A stretch of DNA of 6,177 nucleotides from Gemmatimonadota bacterium (GTDB taxonomy: Bacteria > Gemmatimonadota > Gemmatimonadetes > Gemmatimonadales > GWC2-71-9): assembly GCA_025360265.1 (NCBI GenBank), contig JANYCP010000259.1, positions 1 through 6,177 of the forward strand, written 5' to 3'. The notes below the pieces were generated by a model that was not told the origin of the DNA, did no database searches, and saw nothing but the letters and a program-made list of their open reading frames with translations. Below are positions 1 to 4,648 of this stretch, piece after piece (within the stretch, counting starts at the first letter, position 1; every line of letters starts with the position of its first letter). A program made the position numbers and the translations under genes.

Positions 1-15
1 GGTCGAATCTGCCAA
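1..15 (-). CDS. Possible 5' end of the gene after dnaX (ybaB/ebfC by gene order)
   Basis: After the dnaX stop codon the minus strand reads an AAGAGG Shine-Dalgarno-like sequence (30-25), nine bases, then TTG GCA GAT TCG ACC, which would start a protein M-A-D-S-T and run off the window. In many bacteria dnaX is followed by ybaB/ebfC (a nucleoid-associated DNA-binding protein) and recR, and YbaB proteins often begin Met-Ala-Asp. Only five codons are visible and the start would be TTG, so the identity rests on gene order alone. The next gene could equally start further left, outside the window. Confidence 0.25.
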
Positions 16-39
16 TGGGTTCTGCCTCTTGGTGACCGC

Positions 40-1674
40 TTAATCGTCGTCCACGAGCTCCAAATCTAACGCGTTCACTGCGGCGTCGAGCGCCGGGTCC
101 TTGGTCCGCAACTGATCGAGGCGCTCGCTTCGAATCTCCTCGGCCGAGAGCCGTTTCGACTTCCGTTCCGGCGCTGACGGAGCGGCGCTGCCACCGCCAA
201 CCCGTACCTTCACGTTGCTCCCGAGCGCCGCGCCAAGAATCGTCTCAATCGCCGCCTGCTGGCGACTCGCTCCATCCTGAAAGAGCGCGCTCTCCGGACC
301 GAACTCGAGCGCTACCGTCCCCGGCCCGACCAGCGTGGCCGTCGCCTGCCCGAGCGCCTGACCGAGCATCGGGCTCTGGCGCGTGGCGGTCGCGATGATG
401 TCGGGCCAGACTGAGGCAAGGGTCTCGTCGCTCAGGCCTCCAGCCTTCGCCTTTGGGCTTGGGGTTTGGGGCTTGGGGCTTGGCGACTGGGCCGCGGGCG
501 CTCTCTGCTCAGGTATCGGCCGCGCAGGCGCCGCCGCCAAGGGCACGCCGCCAGCCAGCACGGCCCGGAGGTCCACCGCCCGATCGAGCATCGCCCAGCG
601 CAGCAGCAACGTTTCCAGCGCGATCCGTGGATTGGCACTGCGCCGGATGCCTTGTTCCGACTCGCCGAGGAGCTTGAGCATCCGCACGGCGTCTTCCGCG
701 GCGAGCCGGGGCGCGATCCCCGCAATCAGGCGTCGCGTCGATTCCGGCAGCCCCTCGGGCTCAGCGCCGTACTGGCTCATCACGATGGCCCGGAGCAGCT
801 CGGCGAGTCCACCGGCGAATTCGGCCAGGTCCGCACCGGAATCGGACACGGTGGTCATCACGGCGAACACCGCGCCCGGTTGCCGATCGGCAACGGCTGA
901 GAGGAGTTCACCATACGCTTCGTCGTCAATGAGACCAAGCGCCTGACGCACGCGCGCGGCGGTGAGGATCCCCTCGCCAAATGAAAGGCATTGATCGAGC
1001 ACGGAGAGGGCGTCACGCATGCCGCCGTCGGCATGTCGCGCAATCACCAGCAATGCATCGTCTTCCGCGTCGAGCTTCTCTGCCTTGAGCACTTCACGCA
1101 AGCGCTGCTGAATCGCAGCAGGGCCAATGCGTCGAAAGTCAAAACGCTGCAAGCGGGACATGACCGGTGCAGCGGTGTTGGCAATTTTCTGGGGTTCGGT
1201 GGTGGCGAACACGAAGACCACGCCCGGCGGTGGCTCCTCGAGAATCTTGAGCAGCACATTCCACGCTTCGCGCGTCAGCATGTGCGCTTCGTCGACGATA
1301 TAGACCTTGTGATGTCCTGCTTGCGACGCGGCGTACATCGCGCGCTCGCGCAGGTCGCGGGCGTCATCGACGCCGCGATTGCTTGCCGCGTCGATTTCTA
1401 CGACGTCCAGATCGGCCGAGCCGTTCCACACCTTGAGACACGACGAGCACTCGCCACATGGTTCGCCGTCGGCGGCGCGATTTTCACAGTTGAGCGCCAT
1501 CGCGAGAATGCGGGCGGCCGTCGTCTTGCCGACGCCGCGCGGACCGGCGAGGAGGTAACCATGGCCGACGCGCCCTTTCGCCACCGCACCACGCAACGCG
1601 GCGGCGACGTGGTCCTGCGTGACTAGGTCCGCAAAACGACGGGGGCGATAGCGACGGGCGAGTGCGATGGTCAT
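40..1674 (-). CDS. dnaX: DNA polymerase III subunit gamma/tau (clamp-loader ATPase)
   Basis: This 544-residue protein is the ATP-hydrolysing subunit of the clamp loader, which places the sliding clamp on primed DNA and couples the replicative polymerases. The N-terminus (RRYRPRRFADLVTQDH) is typical of DnaX. The Walker A motif GPRGVGKTT is at 44-52, zinc-binding cysteines at 63, 73, 76 and 79, Walker B IVDEAH at 126-131, and sensor-1-like ATTEP at 157-161. The SRC arginine-finger motif reads SRL (173-175), so the arginine is kept and the cysteine lost. Domains II-III reach about residue 370. An Ala/Pro-rich hinge (about 375-412) follows, then a C-terminal domain (about 413-500) and an acidic tail ending LELVDDD. 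The frame is open to 1788, but an ATG there would lie inside the SRP RNA gene and add 38 atypical residues; the ATG at 1674 gives the normal N-terminus. No Shine-Dalgarno sequence lies directly upstream; a long hairpin occupies that place. No A-rich slippage site like those of E. coli or Thermus is visible. Confidence 0.96.
   Translation of the reverse strand: MTIALARRYRPRRFADLVTQDHVAAALRGAVAKGRVGHGYLLAGPRGVGKTTAARILAMALNCENRAADGEPCGECSSCLKVWNGSADLDVVEIDAASNRGVDDARDLRERAMYAASQAGHHKVYIVDEAHMLTREAWNVLLKILEEPPPGVVFVFATTEPQKIANTAAPVMSRLQRFDFRRIGPAAIQQRLREVLKAEKLDAEDDALLVIARHADGGMRDALSVLDQCLSFGEGILTAARVRQALGLIDDEAYGELLSAVADRQPGAVFAVMTTVSDSGADLAEFAGGLAELLRAIVMSQYGAEPEGLPESTRRLIAGIAPRLAAEDAVRMLKLLGESEQGIRRSANPRIALETLLLRWAMLDRAVDLRAVLAGGVPLAAAPARPIPEQRAPAAQSPSPKPQTPSPKAKAGGLSDETLASVWPDIIATATRQSPMLGQALGQATATLVGPGTVALEFGPESALFQDGASRQQAAIETILGAALGSNVKVRVGGGSAAPSAPERKSKRLSAEEIRSERLDQLRTKDPALDAAVNALDLELVDDD
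452..483 (+). repeat. G-rich short repeat in dnaX hinge; potential G-quadruplex on + strand
   Basis: The plus strand carries four G-runs of 3, 4, 4 and 4 bases at 455-457, 461-464, 468-471 and 475-478. Each is separated by exactly three bases (CTT, TTT, CTT), and another CTTGG follows. This fits the standard G-quadruplex pattern with three-base loops. It lies within dnaX, where the minus strand encodes the hinge motif S-P-S-P-K-P-Q-T-P-S-P-K (about residues 397-408). The G-rich strand is the template strand for dnaX transcription. The seven-base period (CTTGGGG) does not match the codon period, so the two SPSPK-like copies arise from a DNA repeat read through in frame. Whether it folds in the cell is not known. 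Confidence 0.7.
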
Positions 1675-1680
1675 AACGAA

Positions 1681-1757
1681 AGATAGGAGAGAGGAGATTA
1701 GGAGATAGGAACCAGCTCGGCGGTTGTGTCCTATCTCCTCTCGCCTTTCTCCTATCT
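1681..1757 (-). repeat. Long imperfect inverted repeat (hairpin) between ffs and dnaX start
   Basis: The arms are 1681-1710 (30 bases) and 1729-1757 (29 bases), around an 18-base centre (1711-1728). The outer 10 bases (AGATAGGAGA) and inner 10 bases (GGAGATAGGA) of the arms match perfectly; the middle has about three mismatches and one unpaired base. The centre can add a four-pair AACC/GGTT stem. In the minus-strand RNA the first arm is rich in AGGAG (Shine-Dalgarno-like), and the second is rich in CUCCU (anti-Shine-Dalgarno-like). The structure ends 6 bases before the dnaX ATG and is followed by UUCGUU. It may act as a terminator or attenuator for ffs transcription, as a translational control element of dnaX, or be a dispersed genomic repeat. 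The repeat itself is directly visible; the role is inferred. Confidence 0.8.
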
Positions 1758-1764
1758 GTAAAGT

Positions 1765-1860
1765 GCCCCAGGCACTCCGAAGCAACATTGGACATCGCTT
1801 AGCGCTGCTGCCGCTAGGCTCTGACGCGGTTCACGCGCCAACATCCTTCGGACCTGGGGC
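1765..1860 (-). ncRNA. ffs: Signal recognition particle RNA, small bacterial type (4.5S RNA)
   Basis: This RNA pairs with the protein Ffh to form the signal recognition particle, which brings ribosomes making membrane proteins to the inner membrane. The ends pair as GCCCCAGG (1860-1853) with CCUGGGGC (1772-1765). The stem continues with UCCGAAG/CUUCGGA after a three-base bulge, then GAUGUUGG/CCAAUGUU including G-U pairs. The apical part has the conserved order GUGAACC (1834-1828), GCGUCAGA, a GCC/GGC stem closed by tetraloop UAGC (1816-1813), then AGCAGCGCUAAG. GUGAACC, UCAG and AGCAGC are signatures of bacterial SRP RNA, and UAGC fits the known URRC alternative to the usual GGAA loop. The length of about 96 bases fits the small Alu-less form. 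A position next to dnaX is common for this gene. The exact ends are taken from the terminal helix and could differ by a few bases. Confidence 0.92.
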
Positions 1861-1862
1861 GA

Positions 1863-1905
1863 TGGGAATATAGTCGTGCGTCGTTAGTCGTGAGGCGTGG
1901 GAATA
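1863..1905 (-). repeat. Short direct repeats overlapping the ffs promoter region
   Basis: Two 8-base words each occur twice. TATTCCCA (minus strand) is at 1905-1898 and 1870-1863, 35 bases apart. CACGACTA is at 1892-1885 and 1878-1871, 14 bases apart, the second copy running into the -10 element. They could be protein-binding half-sites or leftovers of a small local duplication. With so few copies, chance is also possible. Confidence 0.35.
1867..1872 (-). promoter_or_regulatory. Probable -10 element of the ffs promoter
   Basis: The minus strand reads TATATT, then six bases (CCCATC), then the first G of the SRP RNA terminal helix at 1860. That is the expected distance from a sigma70-type -10 box to the transcription start. 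No good TTGACA-like -35 box is seen at 16-18 bases upstream; the region instead holds short direct repeats. Transcription from here could read through into dnaX. Confidence 0.55.
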
Positions 1906-1912
1906 CCCTCTC

Positions 1913-1933
1913 GTCCTGCGCGACGCGCGGGAC
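1913..1933 (-). terminator. GC-rich hairpin after the four-gene cluster, possible terminator
   Basis: In minus-strand RNA, GUCC and GGAC pair around a C-A mismatch, then GCGC pairs with GCGC around a three-base loop. It starts 30 bases after the stop codon of the propeller gene and before the ffs promoter, where a terminator is expected. It has no following U-run (GAGAGGG follows), so it is not a standard intrinsic terminator. Confidence 0.3.
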
Positions 1934-1963
1934 CTCATGACTCCGTGGGGCACCACTCACGCG

Positions 1964-3268
1964 CTACTTCCAGAACGCGATACCCGCCGGTCGCCGGCCG
2001 AAGTCGAGCGATGCGACCACGAGATGCGACGCCAGGTCGATCACGGTGATCGTTCCCGGATCAGCGTCTGAGCGCGCCGCGGTGACAAAGGCAAAGTGCC
2101 CATCAGAACTGGTTGCGATACCCACCGGAATCCCCTGCAACGCGGGGAGCGGTGCGCCAAATCCGGCAGCGGCCAGAACCATGCCGGTCACGTCGAAGCG
2201 ATCAGTTCGGGTACCGCCCGCAGCCTGCAGGTAGGCATTGCGATAGCTGGCGTCGATCTGCACGGCGGGCCGGTTCGACCCAGCGACCGCAGCAGTCCCA
2301 TTGCCACCGTTCAGGTCGAGCAACGACACGGCGCCACCAACCCGATCCGCCACAACGATCCGCTCGCCAGCAGCGGTCACCGCCAGCGCACCTGGGCCAG
2401 CGCCCACGGCCAGGCGGCGGCGGACCGTCCATGCACGCCCATCCACTTCGACAATCTCGTTGGATTCACTGCACGACACGAAGATCCGCGAACCATCCGC
2501 GACGATTGCCAGCGCTGCCGCACCGCACCGACGCTGATCGGTTGCACCAAGTGAAAGCTGTCGACTGACTTTCATCGCACCGGCGTCAATCTCTACCAGG
2601 ACGTCCGTCGCCGCGCACAAAGAGTAGTGCTTCGCGCCATCCGCCGTGAATCGCGAACCGCGGGCGATACCGCACGTCGTAATGAAACCAGCCTCGGTCA
2701 TCGTGTTCAAGTACACGATCGACACGCCCGAACGATCGGCGTCGGTCAGCCCGCTGCCCGTGACCCACGCCAACAATCCGTCATGCGAGATCGCCACGGC
2801 ATCGGGAACGGCGCCGAGCTGCTCCTGGCCACGGACGGTGTCGGGAGGCTGCGGTACCAGGCTGCTGTCGGCGGCGATGCGCATCTTGAGCAGCAACCCA
2901 TTGGGAAAACCGTGCGCCGTCGTGACGTAATACCAGCGCCCGTCGGGCGAAAGCGTGAGGTGCCGCGGCCCTGGCGCCAGACGGTCCGGCGCAAAACCAT
3001 GAGCACTCGAGAGCAGGACGTTTCGACCGTTGAGCGTCGGAAATACCGGCGCTGTCACCTCAAGTCGATACATCTCCGGTGGTGATTCTGGATCGCCAGG
3101 AAGCTGGCCGATCGGAGTGCGGTGCTCGACGCGCAATCCCCTGGCGTCGAATCGCAACAGTGCAACCTCGTCCCTGCCCTCCACCGCCACGAAGAAGAGA
3201 TACGACTTGTCGGCGGCCGTGGGTGGTGCGGTCTGCTGCAACATCGCGAGCAGGGCCAGCTGTACCAT
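1964..3268 (-). CDS. YncE/YVTN-type beta-propeller protein, probably exported
   Basis: This 434-residue protein of unknown substrate has repeated beta-propeller blades of the YVTN/YncE type. Blade-like segments of the form hydrophobic strand, DG or similar turn, hydrophobic strand occur at about 103-115 (HLTLSPDGRWYYV), 156-170, 204-216, 251-265, 293-308 and 381-396. Strand ends such as ITVIDL (407-412) and VSLLDLN also fit. Such proteins are usually periplasmic or surface scaffolds that bind a ligand or partner. The first 19 residues are hydrophobic (VQLALLAML) and end in PPTAA, resembling a short signal peptide that lacks the usual N-terminal positive charge. The ATG at 3268 is preferred because GGAGG lies 10 bases upstream; the frame is open to 3337, but that start would overlap the upstream gene and hide the signal-like segment. 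Four cysteines (199, 218, 248, 266) lie in the central part. It is the last gene of the cluster, 32 bases after the YihY-family gene. Confidence 0.82.
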   Translation of the reverse strand: MVQLALLAMLQQTAPPTAADKSYLFFVAVEGRDEVALLRFDARGLRVEHRTPIGQLPGDPESPPEMYRLEVTAPVFPTLNGRNVLLSSAHGFAPDRLAPGPRHLTLSPDGRWYYVTTAHGFPNGLLLKMRIAADSSLVPQPPDTVRGQEQLGAVPDAVAISHDGLLAWVTGSGLTDADRSGVSIVYLNTMTEAGFITTCGIARGSRFTADGAKHYSLCAATDVLVEIDAGAMKVSRQLSLGATDQRRCGAAALAIVADGSRIFVSCSESNEIVEVDGRAWTVRRRLAVGAGPGALAVTAAGERIVVADRVGGAVSLLDLNGGNGTAAVAGSNRPAVQIDASYRNAYLQAAGGTRTDRFDVTGMVLAAAGFGAPLPALQGIPVGIATSSDGHFAFVTAARSDADPGTITVIDLASHLVVASLDFGRRPAGIAFWK

Positions 3269-3278
3269 CACGCCGCAA

Positions 3279-3283
3279 CCTCC
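3279..3283 (-). promoter_or_regulatory. Ribosome binding site that sets the propeller gene start
   Basis: GGAGG lies 10 bases before the ATG at 3268 and 17 bases after the preceding gene's stop codon. No comparable site fits the longer open frame beginning at 3337, so this site decides the start. Confidence 0.7.
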
Positions 3284-3300
3284 GGACAGGACATCACAAT

Positions 3301-4266
3301 CTATCTCAGCGCTCGCGCCTGACGCTCGTGATCCCAAACGTCAGCCACGGCGGCACCGATCAGGAAGACGAGCGCCATGTACCAGATCCACACGATAAAC
3401 AGCAGCGCCGCCGTGAGCCCCTTGTCGAGCGAGAACTGCCCACTGTGCGATACGTGCGAGAGATACAAGCCGTATAGACGCTTCGCCAGCTCGAAGCCCA
3501 TCGTGGCGAGCGTGCTGGCGATCAAAGCCGGAGCCCACGCCAGGCGCTTCGGGCTCGAATAGCGGTAGAGCAGCACGAAGAGGGCTACACCGAAGAGAAA
3601 ACCGACGCCCAGGCCGGCGAGCTTGCCGCCAAACGTGAGCAGGAACTGCCAGGGTGGCCGCACCGTCACCCCCTCGACGGTCACCAGCTTCACCGCAGCG
3701 GTGGCAACGGTGTTGCCAAGTGCCAGCACCAGCACCACGATGACGATGCCCGTATCCTGGGCCTTGGCCAGCAGATACCCGGCCACATAGCTCCAGACGA
3801 AGTGTCCACGGACCGGACGAGGGCGCACATGATAGATTTGCGACAGGCACGCACGCATCGCGGCGAATACCCGCGTGCTGAACCAGATCGACACCGGAAT
3901 GACAATCCACCAGGTCAGGTCGGTGTGCTGATAGTCCTTGATCTTGCCGACCAGAGACTCCACCAACGTGAACGGATCGTTCACGGAGCCATGCATGTGC
4001 GCCGGCATGAAGCGCACCAACAGGTCTTCGGGATGCGTCGCGGACAATCGGGTTGACGAAAGGAAATAGCTCAGGCCGACGACAAGCAGGATCGCCAGCG
4101 GAATGATCGCCAGCAGCGCATCGAAGGTGAGTGCCGACGCCAGCAATGGCAGGTTGGCCCGGTCGAGCGTCTCCAAGGTCTTGTCACGAAGGGACAACAT
4201 CGCCGGCACGCCAGAAAGCCCGCCGGCGGGCGGGCTCTCGGTCGCGTCGTGCGGCATCTCACTCAC
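3301..4266 (-). CDS. YihY/virulence factor BrkB family inner-membrane protein
   Basis: This 321-residue membrane protein belongs to the YihY/BrkB family, whose molecular role is still unsettled; the old label ribonuclease BN for this family is known to be wrong. Six hydrophobic segments are visible at about 44-69, 118-137, 158-187, 207-235, 243-262 and 284-310. Family hallmarks include ALTFDALLAIIPLAI in the first helix (the usual form has Y or S before ALLAL-P), the R-F-P region at 85-88, Y-R in LLYRYSSPKR (232-241), and the LYGLYLSH...GTAALLFIVWIWYMAL-like end (264-300), where the third helix pair closes. The length is slightly over 300, normal for the family. The chosen start is GTG at 4266, directly after the TGA of the YtxH gene, implying translational coupling. 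An ATG three codons later (4257) is an equally possible start. A GC-rich hairpin lies just inside the coding region. Confidence 0.9.
   Translation of the reverse strand: MSEMPHDATESPPAGGLSGVPAMLSLRDKTLETLDRANLPLLASALTFDALLAIIPLAILLVVGLSYFLSSTRLSATHPEDLLVRFMPAHMHGSVNDPFTLVESLVGKIKDYQHTDLTWWIVIPVSIWFSTRVFAAMRACLSQIYHVRPRPVRGHFVWSYVAGYLLAKAQDTGIVIVVLVLALGNTVATAAVKLVTVEGVTVRPPWQFLLTFGGKLAGLGVGFLFGVALFVLLYRYSSPKRLAWAPALIASTLATMGFELAKRLYGLYLSHVSHSGQFSLDKGLTAALLFIVWIWYMALVFLIGAAVADVWDHERQARALR
4217..4236 (-). repeat. GC-rich hairpin inside the 5' coding region of the YihY-family gene
   Basis: AGCCCGCC (4217-4224) and GGCGGGCT (4229-4236) form a perfect 8-pair stem with a four-base loop; an overlapping 14-base perfect palindrome lies at 4218-4231. 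It encodes part of the N-terminal ESPPAGGLSG stretch, about ten codons into the gene. It could slow translation of this gene relative to the one before it, or reflect nothing more than Pro/Gly codon choice at high GC. Confidence 0.5.
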
Positions 4267-4626
4267 TCAGGCCGACTCGTCGTCGCCCTCGTCCACTTCG
4301 TCGGCGCCCACGGCCGCCCGCGCCCGCGACCGCGCATCAGCAAGCCGACGCTCCATCGATTCCCGCGCAGTCGAGGCGGTTCGCTGAAGCTTGCTCTTCC
4401 CTTCCTGAACCTCAGCCACCACATCGTCCCGGTATTCATCGACCAGCTCCTCGGCCTTGTCGCGCAAAGTGCGACCCCGCCGAACCAGGTCACGCCGCGT
4501 TCGCTCGCCCGATTGCGGTGCGAACAACAGTCCCAATCCTGCGCCAACCGCGGCGCCAAGAAGGAACCATCGGATTCCGCCACTGGAATCGGATTCAATC
4601 ACCGTGACATCACGATCATCGCGCAT
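4267..4626 (-). CDS. YtxH-domain membrane-anchored small protein
   Basis: This 119-residue protein has the YtxH layout: a short acidic N-terminus, one membrane segment (GIRWFLLGAAVGAGLGLLFAP, about 17-37), the typical APQSGERTRRDL turn, then a long charged helix (about 40-107) rich in Arg, Glu and Ala, and an acidic tail (DEVDEGDDESA). YtxH proteins are associated with the cell envelope and stress conditions; no enzymatic role is known. Three ATG codons stand in a row (4632, 4629, 4626). AAGGAG lies seven bases before the third, so 4626 is preferred; using the first would add two methionines. Its TGA stop touches the GTG start of the YihY-family gene, and its own start is 22 bases after the aldolase stop. 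The longer open frame to 4761 would overlap the aldolase gene and has no domain character. Confidence 0.88.
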   Translation of the reverse strand: MRDDRDVTVIESDSSGGIRWFLLGAAVGAGLGLLFAPQSGERTRRDLVRRGRTLRDKAEELVDEYRDDVVAEVQEGKSKLQRTASTARESMERRLADARSRARAAVGADEVDEGDDESA

Positions 4627-4633
4627 CATCATG

Positions 4634-4639
4634 CTCCTT
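4634..4639 (-). promoter_or_regulatory. Ribosome binding site before three tandem ATG codons
   Basis: AAGGAG is separated by one, four and seven bases from three consecutive ATG codons. Only the third has normal spacing, so this site favours the start at 4626. Confidence 0.7.
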
Positions 4640-4648
4640 GCTGGTTGG

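Noticed and set aside
383..946. Plus-strand open frames opposite dnaX (187 and 144 codons), and a similar one at 991-1626
   Set aside because: Low-complexity Arg/Ser/Ala-rich translations opposite well-conserved DnaX motifs; no independent evidence of coding.
1681..1757. CRISPR array or insertion sequence end
   Set aside because: There are only two arms forming one hairpin, no regular spacer series, no transposase gene and no flanking target duplication.
1675..1788. N-terminal extension of dnaX by 38 residues
   Set aside because: It would start inside the SRP RNA gene, run through the inverted repeat and add residues absent from other DnaX proteins.
3269..3337. 23-residue N-terminal extension of the propeller protein
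   Set aside because: It would overlap the end of the YihY-family gene, lacks a ribosome binding site and hides the signal-like segment; GGAGG supports 3268.
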